From positions 1-5,710 of the forward strand of contig JAQVEU010000066.1 of assembly GCA_028697565.1 (NCBI GenBank): a stretch of 5,710 nucleotides of DNA, written 5' to 3'. Source of the stretch: Candidatus Ratteibacteria bacterium. GTDB lineage: Bacteria; Ratteibacteria; UBA8468; B48-G9; JAFGKM01. Below, piece by piece: positions 1 to 5,658 of this stretch. The notes beneath the pieces were generated by a model. That model was given only the letters and a program-made list of their open reading frames with translations, was not told the DNA's origin and made no database searches. Position 1 is the first letter of the stretch, and each line of letters begins with the position of its first letter. The position numbers and the translations under genes were made by a program.

Positions 1-7
1 TCACCGA

Positions 8-103
8 ACCCCGTTCATATTAAACTCAAAATCCAAAACTCAAAAGTAAGGACGTAAATATTAACTGCACCCCGTTCATATTTACACTTAAAATTCAAAA
101 CTT
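8..103. repeat. Two imperfect copies of a ~35-bp direct repeat
   Basis: Copy 1 (about 8-41) and copy 2 (about 69-103) both begin with ACCCCGTTCATATT, identical over 14 bases (8-21 and 69-82). They continue with similar A-rich sequence of the type AAAATCCAAAACTC / AAAATTCAAAACTT. The copies start 61 bp apart. There are only two, and they differ internally, so this is not a CRISPR array. It looks like duplicated intergenic DNA downstream of the exbD gene; no open frame of substance covers it. Confidence 0.7.
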
Positions 104-125
104 TCCCCATCACCTTTATCCTGCA

Positions 126-148
126 CCTTCTCCCACAAGGGAAGAAGG
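126..148. repeat. Stem-loop 1 of the intergenic cluster
   Basis: CCTTCTCCC (126-134) faces GGGAAGAAGG (139-148) across a 4-base loop, giving a stem with one bulged A. It is not followed by a T-run on either strand, so it does not look like a classical intrinsic terminator. Its left arm is also perfectly complementary to GGGAGAAGG at 244-252, in stem-loop 3. Confidence 0.5.
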
Positions 149-164
149 ATGAAATCTTCCCTCA

Positions 165-185
165 CCCCTCTTTATTAAAGAGGGG
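165..185. repeat. Stem-loop 2: 9-bp perfect inverted repeat
   Basis: CCCCTCTTT (165-173) and AAAGAGGGG (177-185) are perfect inverted repeats around a 3-base loop. Neither side has a T-tract in the right position. It may act as a 3'-end stabiliser for the operon mRNA, or be a copy of a dispersed extragenic palindrome; the sequence does not decide. Confidence 0.6.
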
Positions 186-224
186 GATTATTGAGAATAC
201 CCCTCGCCCCACCTATTCTTTTTT

Positions 225-253
225 CCCCTCTCCTCGCATAGCGGGGAGAAGGG
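225..253 (-). repeat. Stem-loop 3, just downstream of exbD
   Basis: CCCCTCTCCTCGC (225-237) pairs with GCGGGGAGAAGGG (241-253) around a 3-base loop, with one G-T pair and one mismatch. It begins 14 bases past the exbD stop codon, where the end of the four-gene operon would be expected. In the direction of transcription the stem is followed by GAAAAAAG rather than Ts. A role as Rho-independent terminator is therefore weak, and a 3'-protective hairpin fits as well. Confidence 0.5.
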
Positions 254-266
254 TGAGAAGTTCTTG

Positions 267-674
267 CTATAATTCAGGCGTTGTTCCTATTACAATTTTA
301 GTGATGCCTGACCTTCTTGCAATATCCATCACACCTACCACTATTCCATGTTCTGCCTTCTTATCTCCTTTTATAACCATAACTTTATTCTTATTAACTA
401 CTGAAGTTTCCTCCTGTAAAAGTTTTTCTAACTCTTCCATTGTAACAGGTCTTTCTCCATAAAAGATAATACCTTCTTTACTGACACTCACAATAACCTC
501 TTTTTCTGATACTGTTTCAGAGGTTACCGCCTGTGGAAGGTTAATTTTTATTCCTGGCTGCATAATAAAACTTGATGTAAGCATAAAATATATGAGTTGC
601 TGGAATATCACATCTATCAGGGGTGCCATATTAAGTTCACCCTTAACGATAGAATAGTGTCTTTGGAACTTCAT
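267..674 (-). CDS. exbD: ExbD/TolR-family biopolymer transport protein
   Basis: 135 residues, a normal ExbD length. A short cytoplasmic N-terminus is followed by a single membrane helix at about 18-38 that includes DVIFQQLIYFMLTSSF. D21 matches the conserved transmembrane Asp of ExbD/TolR that carries the proton pathway. The pair Q25-Q26 is more polar than the Leu-rich stretch common there. The rest (about 40-135) is the periplasmic domain: it starts with the usual INLPQA segment, contains V-I-K-G-D-K, and ends close to IVIGTTPEL. In the family, ExbD forms a channel with ExbB and couples the proton gradient to TonB- or TolA-type transducers. It starts 2 bases after the exbB stop; its Shine-Dalgarno (GGAGGAG, 683-689) lies inside the Glu codons that end exbB. 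TolR is the main alternative name; no other tol-pal gene is visible here. Confidence 0.9.
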   Translation of the reverse strand: MKFQRHYSIVKGELNMAPLIDVIFQQLIYFMLTSSFIMQPGIKINLPQAVTSETVSEKEVIVSVSKEGIIFYGERPVTMEELEKLLQEETSVVNKNKVMVIKGDKKAEHGIVVGVMDIARRSGITKIVIGTTPEL

Positions 675-676
675 CT

Positions 677-1312
677 CTATGACTCCTCCTCTTCCTCTGA
701 CTTCAACAAGAAAAGGATGTCTATCAACCGTGTTGCACTTTTTTCCATCTGCAGGATAATGTTATTGACCCTGCTTACAAAATAATTATACGCCAGGTAG
801 GCAGGTATAGCAACGGTAAGTCCTGCCACAGTTGTCACAAGTGCCTCCCATATACCACCTGCAAGCTCCCCCGGACTTACAAGTCCACCTTTACTCTCTA
901 TCACCATAAATGCCTTTATCACTCCTGTAACAGTCCCAAGAAGTCCTAAAAGAGGTGCTATGGTTGCAATTGTTGCAATAATTGCCAGATATTTTTCAAG
1001 CACGGGTATCTCATGGTTTGCAGCATCATCTATTGCCTCTTTGATTTCTTCCCTGCTCCTGTCTGATTTTAAAAGTCCTGCCTTTATTACCCTTGGTACT
1101 GGCTTATCCTGCTCGTCACATAACTGCAGTGCCTCTTTAATTTTTCTTCTTTTCAGGAGTTCCTCTATATCCTTTATAAATTTCTCGTTGTCTATCTCAT
1201 TATTTTTCAGTGATAATAGCCGCTCAATAATAATTGCTAATGTTAATATACCTGCAAGAATTATGGGGACCATTATCACCCCACCCTTGACGATAAGAGC
1301 CCATAAACTCAT
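677..1312 (-). CDS. exbB: ExbB/TolQ/MotA-family proton channel protein
   Basis: 211 residues with three membrane segments at about 7-30, 109-136 and 153-179, and a cytoplasmic loop (31-108) between the first two, as in ExbB/TolQ. Helix 2 carries PLLGLLGTVTGV (120-131) and helix 3 carries GIWEALVTTVAGLTVAIPA (153-171). By motif position, E156, T161 and T127 correspond to the channel residues Glu176, Thr181 and Thr148 of E. coli ExbB, so the channel should be functional. The family forms an inner-membrane oligomer around ExbD and uses proton flow to drive an envelope machine. The chain ends in a run of five Glu (206-210), an acidic tail whose codons also supply the exbD ribosome binding site. 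The start follows GGAGGG (1317-1322) at 4 bases. It lies 16 bp after the barrel gene. TolQ is the alternative label. Confidence 0.93.
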   Translation of the reverse strand: MSLWALIVKGGVIMVPIILAGILTLAIIIERLLSLKNNEIDNEKFIKDIEELLKRRKIKEALQLCDEQDKPVPRVIKAGLLKSDRSREEIKEAIDDAANHEIPVLEKYLAIIATIATIAPLLGLLGTVTGVIKAFMVIESKGGLVSPGELAGGIWEALVTTVAGLTVAIPAYLAYNYFVSRVNNIILQMEKSATRLIDILFLLKSEEEEES

Positions 1313-1328
1313 ATAACCCTCCGCTAAA

Positions 1329-2765
1329 TTAAAAGAAAACCTTTATAAATGAACGTATACTTCTTTCTTCTGCTGGATATCCCGGTGCTATGAAATATTC
1401 TCTGTCCGTAATATTATAGACCGCTATGCCCCATTCCACCTTGTCTTTTCTGAAAATAACCTCTGTATTAATAACGGAGGTGTTTTCAAGTTCCCTGTCT
1501 AAAAATTTTCTTTCCCCTGTATAGGAAAGCCATGTATTAAGTGAAAGATTTTTATAGTTCACCACAAAGCCCGTATCAAATACCTCTTCAGGATAATACT
1601 CTATATCTTCTGATAAAAACCTTTTTTCTCCTTTCAGATACCACCTCAAATAATTCGTTAGTTTGTGTTGTAGTTCAAGATTAACGGATGTCTGCCAGTA
1701 CTGCTGGGGATATGGCTCAAAAAGGCCATTATTGTCAATATCTGCCCATCCATAAAAATTATCCCTGTAAGATGGCGAAATGTCAAGGTATATGTCCGTA
1801 TCTATAATCTTTTTATGGAAGGTAAGGGATGCCTTATATTCTTCCTCAGGGGTGATATTATGGTGAACAAGTTCTTTGTAGTTATCAGAGATGATGCTAC
1901 TGTAAAGGTCAGGGATTCTATATATTCCTGTGATATTCATTGTAATATTTTCGTTGATGTTATAGATAAGAGAAGGGAGAAATCTTACACCATGCCTTTC
2001 TATTATCTTTAGTGTACCACCGATATTTAGACCACCCTGTTTTAGCCATCCGGACTGATAGAACCCTGTGGAAGAAAAGTCATCATCAAACACATCCTGT
2101 CTTTCTATTCCTGTTTCAAGTGTAAACGGCCCTCTATCAACAAAAAGTTCTATCAGTGTAAAATTTATATCACCTACCTTATCTATGCTATAAAACCTCT
2201 GACTGACTGATGGAATGATAGCAGGGTCTTTGGTAAAGGAATAGTCCGTATGAAAAGAGAAAAAGTCCCTGTGTTCATCTAAAAAAGGGCTGCCTTCCGG
2301 TCCTGGAAGTTCCATTGTCCCATCTGTAAGTCCAAAAGAAAACCTACTATCTGCTGAATTTCTCTGAAAGGAAGTGCCTATCTGTGTTTTCTGGCTGTTG
2401 TCTCTATCTCCATCAGAGAATAAGTTTTCCAGCCCTAAAGAGTACTCTGCCTTACCATCTTTTATAGAGTGATAAAATATCCCGTTCTGAAAGCTGTTGT
2501 TGCTTCCTATGGCAAATATTATATTCCCCTGCCTGATAGTTTTTCCTGTAAAAGACATCCCATCATTTGTCTGGGTTTCATAAGGTTCCAGCAGTTCAGG
2601 TAAGATAATCTTGAATGAAGGAAAAGAGAAAGGGAAAATCTTTGTCTTTTCAATTCGTATATCTTTCCCCATAATCCTTTCCTCAGGTAGTTTTATTTCC
2701 TGAGGAAATCCTTTACATATAAATAGCATCCAGACAAGAGATAATATAGAAAAGTTGATCTTCAT
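1329..2765 (-). CDS. Outer-membrane beta-barrel, TonB-receptor-like, apparently plug-less
   Basis: 478 residues. The N-terminus has a Lys then a hydrophobic stretch (about 4-16), consistent with a Sec signal peptide; the cleavage site is unclear. From about 80 to the end the chain reads as alternating polar/aromatic strands. It closes with V449-x-N-x-x-D454-x-E-Y and a final Phe, as in the last strands of TonB-dependent receptors and other outer-membrane barrels. Usual receptors have 600 or more residues and a plug of about 120; only some 60 residues lie between signal and barrel here, so the plug seems absent or vestigial. A D342-x-D-x-N-G-x-x-E350 stretch resembles a calcium-binding loop. 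The gene overlaps the TPR stop codon by 4 bp (2762-2765) and has only a weak Shine-Dalgarno, suggesting translational coupling. Family membership is inferred from features and neighbours, not from a database match; the substrate is unknown. Confidence 0.65.
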   Translation of the reverse strand: MKINFSILSLVWMLFICKGFPQEIKLPEERIMGKDIRIEKTKIFPFSFPSFKIILPELLEPYETQTNDGMSFTGKTIRQGNIIFAIGSNNSFQNGIFYHSIKDGKAEYSLGLENLFSDGDRDNSQKTQIGTSFQRNSADSRFSFGLTDGTMELPGPEGSPFLDEHRDFFSFHTDYSFTKDPAIIPSVSQRFYSIDKVGDINFTLIELFVDRGPFTLETGIERQDVFDDDFSSTGFYQSGWLKQGGLNIGGTLKIIERHGVRFLPSLIYNINENITMNITGIYRIPDLYSSIISDNYKELVHHNITPEEEYKASLTFHKKIIDTDIYLDISPSYRDNFYGWADIDNNGLFEPYPQQYWQTSVNLELQHKLTNYLRWYLKGEKRFLSEDIEYYPEEVFDTGFVVNYKNLSLNTWLSYTGERKFLDRELENTSVINTEVIFRKDKVEWGIAVYNITDREYFIAPGYPAEERSIRSFIKVFF

Positions 2766-4441
2766 TTCTTAAGACGTTTAAGGCATTCCTCTGCCTGTTT
2801 CACCCAGTCAGGAAATTCAGAGAAGAAGGTAACTATTTCAAGATACTTTTCCTGTGCCTTTTCAATCTCCCCTCTCTTTTCATATATATAGGCAAGATAG
2901 TAGGTTGCCTCCACCTGTTCTGATAACTTTATACTTTTGGTCTTTTCCAGGACATCCTTTGCCTTTTTGAAGTCCTTAAGAAGGAAAAGTATCTTTCCAT
3001 ATAAAAAAGATATGGTTTCACTCTTACCCTTTTCAAGAAAGTCCTCACATAGTTGCTGTGCCTCATTAAGATTCCCCTGCTGTATTTTGCTGTCTATAAG
3101 CATTTCAGTGGCTGTGGAATAGAAAGAACTGTCAGGAAATTTACTGGTAAGTTCTGTTAGGTATCTGTCAGCATTAATGTAGTCAGAAGATTCATAGTAC
3201 CTCTTTCCCGTGAAAAATAGTACTTCGTGGATATAACTGCTTTCAGGAAATTCTGCCCGCAGTCTGTCCCAGATTTTCTGAGAGTCGTTAGAAAGGTTTT
3301 TTATATAGTATGTATAGCCAAGCCAGAAGTAGGCACTTTCCTTTACATTATTACTGGCAGGCATATCAATGACTTTTCTAAAATATATTATAGAGTCCTC
3401 AAGTTTACCCATATTAAAGTTAACAAATCCCAATTTGAGATAGACCTCAGCAAGATTTTGTTCTGCATGTGATATCTTGGTTATTTCTTTAAGATACATC
3501 TCTGACTCTGCCCATCTTTCCTGAAGCATCTTTACATTTGCCAGTTCAGAGAGAACTCTAAGATGGACATCCTCTTCATCCGTGCCTTTTAACCCTTCAA
3601 GGATAGAAACCGCTGTGTCAAGATTCCCCTTCCTTTTTTCAATAAGAGACATCTGAAATGATGCCCACATACTGTACATGGTATCAGGAAATTCATTACG
3701 GACTTTGTTAAAGAAGTATTCCGCTGTGGTATAGTCCTTCTTGTTGAAGAAACAGTCGCCCAATTTCAGATATATATCTGCGACAATATCCTTCTGTTCT
3801 ATGCTGGATGCTCGTTCTGATACCTGTTTGAAAAGTTCTTCTGCCTTATCAAAGTCATTTTCCTGGTAATATGTCAGCCCTTCATAATATAGTGCCTCGG
3901 GCAGGTATTCAGATGACCGGAATTCAGTAGAGATGATACCAAACAGTGCCCTGCTTTTTTTAGCATCCCCTTCCTTAAAAAGTTTTATTGCTACTGAGAA
4001 GACCACCTGTGCTATCTGCCCTTCAAGGAAGTTATCAGGAGAAAACCTGTTTTTGTAGTCAGAATACAATGAGGTGGCAGATGCCACATCCTCCTTTTTG
4101 AGATATGCGAGAATAAGATAAGAGGTAGCATCTTTGAGTAGTTGTGATTCGGGCCTCTTATTTCTTATAAGGTTCAAGGATTCTATTGCCCTGTCTGTGT
4201 CTTCAAGATATAGACAGTTGACACCATACAAAAGGTGAGCATAATCAATATCAGTAGCATTGGGATTTTCTTTGATATACTTTTCAATCTGGGAGTTGGA
4301 TAATGGATACAGTCCTCTTTTATGTGCCTCATACGCCATCTTCAGACGGTCTGAGATATTTACCTGTGCGCTACATAAGGTAGACACACAAAAGAAAATA
4401 AAACAAAAAAATACCCCACTTTTTCTGAGCATGGTCTTCAT
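2762..4441 (-). CDS. Exported tetratricopeptide-repeat (TPR) protein
   Basis: 559 residues from the chosen ATG. A longer frame back to a TTG at 4462 is unlikely, because the Shine-Dalgarno (AGGGGG, 4445-4450) would then lie inside the coding region. Residues 1-25 form a signal peptide: K2, R6, K7, a Phe/Cys-rich core, and cleavage probably after C-S-A25. No proper lipobox is seen, so a soluble periplasmic product is likely. The rest is helical repeats of TPR or Sel1-free TPR type, clearest at about 183-207, 221-250, 331-360, 367-400, 404-437 and 511-545. Each has the A-x-Y-x-x-G-x-x-Y / A-x-x-x-F pattern, often ending in E-F-P. TPR arrays are protein-binding scaffolds, and CpoB/YbgF and BamD are known envelope examples. 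As first gene of the operon with the barrel and ExbBD, it probably organises or links that complex; its exact partner is not shown. Confidence 0.85.
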   Translation of the reverse strand: MKTMLRKSGVFFCFIFFCVSTLCSAQVNISDRLKMAYEAHKRGLYPLSNSQIEKYIKENPNATDIDYAHLLYGVNCLYLEDTDRAIESLNLIRNKRPESQLLKDATSYLILAYLKKEDVASATSLYSDYKNRFSPDNFLEGQIAQVVFSVAIKLFKEGDAKKSRALFGIISTEFRSSEYLPEALYYEGLTYYQENDFDKAEELFKQVSERASSIEQKDIVADIYLKLGDCFFNKKDYTTAEYFFNKVRNEFPDTMYSMWASFQMSLIEKRKGNLDTAVSILEGLKGTDEEDVHLRVLSELANVKMLQERWAESEMYLKEITKISHAEQNLAEVYLKLGFVNFNMGKLEDSIIYFRKVIDMPASNNVKESAYFWLGYTYYIKNLSNDSQKIWDRLRAEFPESSYIHEVLFFTGKRYYESSDYINADRYLTELTSKFPDSSFYSTATEMLIDSKIQQGNLNEAQQLCEDFLEKGKSETISFLYGKILFLLKDFKKAKDVLEKTKSIKLSEQVEATYYLAYIYEKRGEIEKAQEKYLEIVTFFSEFPDWVKQAEECLKRLKK

Positions 4442-4490
4442 CTTCCCCCTCTCATCCAGCAAAAAAATTTTAGTTAATAGGGAGATGAAG
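4436..4490 (-). promoter_or_regulatory. Leader sequence able to mask the TPR-gene start site
   Basis: In the transcript, CTTCATCTCCC (from 4480-4490) is complementary to the segment GGG-A-AGATGAAG (4436-4447), with a single bulged A. That pairing covers the Shine-Dalgarno and the ATG at 4439-4441. The same CTTC (4487-4490) forms the base of the upstream hairpin at 4487-4513, so the two structures compete. This could make translation of the operon depend on the fold of the leader. The pairing is seen directly; regulation is inference. Confidence 0.35.
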
Positions 4491-4513
4491 GGGAGAACAT
4501 AATTCTCCCCTTC
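4487..4513 (-). terminator. 11-bp perfect hairpin after the cold-shock gene
   Basis: GAAGGGGAGAA (4487-4497) and TTCTCCCCTTC (4503-4513) are perfect inverted repeats around a 5-base loop, starting 12 bases past the cold-shock stop codon. As a terminator it would end the cold-shock mRNA. However, no T-run follows directly; a run of seven Ts on the minus strand (4461-4467) lies about 20 bases further on. It may instead be a leaky terminator, or a processing or stabilising hairpin with read-through into the TPR operon. Confidence 0.6.
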
Positions 4514-4525
4514 AATTGGTATAGT

Positions 4526-4732
4526 TTATACCTTTGTTACTTTTGCTGCCTGAAGTCCTTTGTCGCTGGATACGACTTCAAACTCAACAGTGTCGCCTTC
4601 CTGGAGTGAGCGGTATCCATCTCCGTCAATCGCAGAGTAGTGAACAAAGACATCTTCTCCGCCTTCCCGTTCAATAAAACCATATCCTTTGGCATTATTG
4701 AACCACTTCACTTTACCTCTTTCCTTCGCCAT
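4526..4732 (-). CDS. csp: Cold-shock domain protein (CspA family)
   Basis: 68 residues, a normal single cold-shock-domain length. The RNP1 motif is KGYGFI (15-20) with W10 and F11 just before it, and RNP2 is VFVHY (28-32). The domain continues with the usual acidic GDTVEFEV (47-54) and ends A-A-K-V-T-K-V. Csp proteins are cytoplasmic five-strand barrels that bind single-stranded RNA and DNA and act as RNA chaperones. The start at 4732 is set by a strong AAGGAGG (4740-4746) 7 bases upstream. An in-frame TTG at 4753 is rejected because the Shine-Dalgarno would fall inside the gene. It probably has its own promoter in the 243-bp spacer before it and is followed by a hairpin. Whether it is cold-induced cannot be told from the sequence. 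Confidence 0.96.
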   Translation of the reverse strand: MAKERGKVKWFNNAKGYGFIEREGGEDVFVHYSAIDGDGYRSLQEGDTVEFEVVSSDKGLQAAKVTKV

Positions 4733-4739
4733 TCTATTC

Positions 4740-4746
4740 CCTCCTT
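4740..4746 (-). promoter_or_regulatory. Shine-Dalgarno of the cold-shock gene
   Basis: AAGGAGG on the minus strand, 7 bases before the ATG at 4730-4732. It is the strongest ribosome binding site in the window. It decides the start of the cold-shock protein against the in-frame TTG further upstream. Confidence 0.85.
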
Positions 4747-4753
4747 TCTTCAA

Positions 4754-4799
4754 CCCCTGATACTACGGCAATACATCTATAGATTGCCCGATACAGGGG
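4754..4799 (-). promoter_or_regulatory. Hairpin in the cold-shock 5' leader
   Basis: CCCCTG/CAGGGG (4794-4799 with 4754-4759) forms the outer stem and GGCAAT/ATTGCC (4783-4788 with 4767-4772) the inner stem. A 5/7-base internal loop separates them, and a 10-base apical loop closes the structure. It ends 7 bases upstream of the AAGGAGG ribosome binding site. Long structured leaders that respond to temperature are known for cspA mRNA in E. coli; a like role here is inference. Confidence 0.5.
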
Positions 4800-4897
4800 G
4801 TAATAAATAAAATAATAAGTATTTAGTAAATTAAGATTACTGCCCATCAGAATGGAACTCCATAAGGGTGGGTTTGTAAAATCCCTTTATTACTTCT

Positions 4898-4913
4898 CTT
4901 ATTATATAATAAG
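4898..4913. promoter_or_regulatory. 16-bp perfect palindrome containing TATAAT
   Basis: CTTATTATATAATAAG reads the same on both strands and holds a consensus -10 box (TATAAT) in each direction. No good -35 box stands 16-18 bases upstream on either strand. It could be an operator for a dimeric repressor, a -10 element with an activator-dependent promoter, or a chance AT-rich palindrome. Confidence 0.35.
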
Positions 4914-4945
4914 TCCGTCTCATCTTTTTCCTAATTGCCTAATCA

Positions 4946-4973
4946 TTTTTACATATCTACATATTTTTGTCAA
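4946..4973 (-). promoter_or_regulatory. Candidate promoter for the cold-shock gene
   Basis: A perfect TTGACA (4968-4973) is followed after 16 bases by TAAAAA (4946-4951), four of six matches to TATAAT. It starts only a few bases past the exonuclease stop codon and points toward the cold-shock gene. Its use would give a leader of roughly 200 bases, containing both the palindrome and the hairpin. The -10 box is weak. Confidence 0.4.
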
Positions 4974-4975
4974 AT

Positions 4976-5500
4976 TTATTTTTTTCTGTTCAGTTCCTCT
5001 ACCATTTTGCAGTAAATTCTATATGTCATTATGGCATCCGCTTCAGCCCTGTGGAGACAGGATGTGTCTATGTTATAATGTGCCGCTATGGTAGATAACG
5101 AATTGTTAGGAAAGGTGAAGTGATTTCTTGCAATATCTAATGTATCAATTATTTCTATATCTGGCAATTCCAGACCGCATAGTTTTAGTTCATTTTTTAG
5201 AAAGGGTATATCAAAGTCAGCATTGTGAACAAGAATTGTCTTTCCATTGATAAGTTTCAAAACTGGTTCTGCAATATCACTAAACAAAGGGGCGTTTTTT
5301 ACATGGTTATCTGTTATTCCATGTATGGATGAGACATCAGGTGGGATGCGCATTTCAGGATTTAATAAAGTCACTAATTTGTCTACGATATTACCATCAC
5401 TGATTCTTATAAGGGCAATCTCTACGATTCTGTCTTTTTCAGGGTCAAGCCCTGTGGTCTCAACATCAAGGGCAACAAGTTCTGGTATATCTTTCATCAT
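4976..5500 (-). CDS. DnaQ-like DEDDh 3'-5' exonuclease
   Basis: 174 residues, about the size of a bare exonuclease domain; E. coli epsilon has 243 because of an extra polymerase-binding tail. Motif ExoI is L-D12-V-E14-T-T-G, ExoII is H-N-A-D-F-D97 (92-97), and ExoIII is H150-R-A-x-x-D155. All five DEDDh residues (D12, E14, D97, H150, D155) are present, as is the I-H-G-I-T segment (59-63) typical of this family. Such enzymes remove 3' nucleotides from DNA or RNA with two metal ions, for example as proofreading subunit of DNA polymerase III or in repair. Without the polymerase-binding tail, the exact role cannot be fixed. The gene overlaps the YHS gene stop in ATGA (5497-5500). A second ATG follows at once and could be the true start. 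The ribosome binding site is poor, so coupling with the upstream gene is likely. Confidence 0.92.
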   Translation of the reverse strand: MMKDIPELVALDVETTGLDPEKDRIVEIALIRISDGNIVDKLVTLLNPEMRIPPDVSSIHGITDNHVKNAPLFSDIAEPVLKLINGKTILVHNADFDIPFLKNELKLCGLELPDIEIIDTLDIARNHFTFPNNSLSTIAAHYNIDTSCLHRAEADAIMTYRIYCKMVEELNRKK

Positions 5501-5658
5501 CCAACAAGTTTAAGATATTTTTCAGTATCTTTCTCAAACTTTTCCTTACATTCGGGACTGCAAAAATAGTATGCCTTCCCGTCTTTCTCTACCTTGTTTT
5601 TCGTTTCTTTTTTCAGCCACATCCGACATACAACATCTTTGTATTTTTTTATAGCCAT
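5497..5658 (-). CDS. Small YHS-domain putative metal-binding protein
   Basis: 53 residues, translated by hand from ATG at 5656-5658 to TGA at 5497-5499. Motifs are D8-V-V-C11-R-M13 near the start, then Y30-Y-F-C33-S-P-E-C37 and F41, with a Y48-L close to the end. This is the pattern of the YHS domain (C-x-M ... Y-x-F-C-S-x-x-C ... F ... Y), here spanning almost the whole protein. The usual Pro of D-P-V-C and the Gly of C-G-M are replaced by Val and Arg. YHS domains occur in heavy-metal ATPases and as free small proteins, and are thought to bind metal through Cys. The Shine-Dalgarno AAGGGAGAG (about 5664-5672) sits 5 bases upstream. The stop overlaps the start of the exonuclease, suggesting one transcript; a functional link is not established. 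Confidence 0.85.
   Translation of the reverse strand: MAIKKYKDVVCRMWLKKETKNKVEKDGKAYYFCSPECKEKFEKDTEKYLKLVG

Noticed and set aside
8..103. CRISPR array
   Set aside because: There are only two copies, which differ in their second half, and no further repeat-spacer units.
253..462. Plus-strand open frame of 69 codons
   Set aside because: It lies opposite the exbD gene, whose conserved Asp and membrane helix are clear, and its protein resembles nothing known.
960..1316. Plus-strand open frame of 118 codons
   Set aside because: It is fully antisense to exbB, which has all family motifs; the hydrophobic look is a mirror of the membrane helices.
4442..4462. N-terminal extension of the TPR protein from a TTG
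   Set aside because: It would put charged residues and the Shine-Dalgarno ahead of a good signal peptide; the ATG at 4441 gives a standard export signal.
4733..4753. N-terminal extension of the cold-shock protein from a TTG
   Set aside because: The extension would contain the AAGGAGG ribosome binding site of the ATG at 4732, and the family starts just before the K-V-K-W-F segment.
4852..5094. Plus-strand open frame across the spacer between the cold-shock and exonuclease genes
   Set aside because: It runs into the exonuclease coding region on the other strand, is low in complexity, and has no convincing ribosome binding site.
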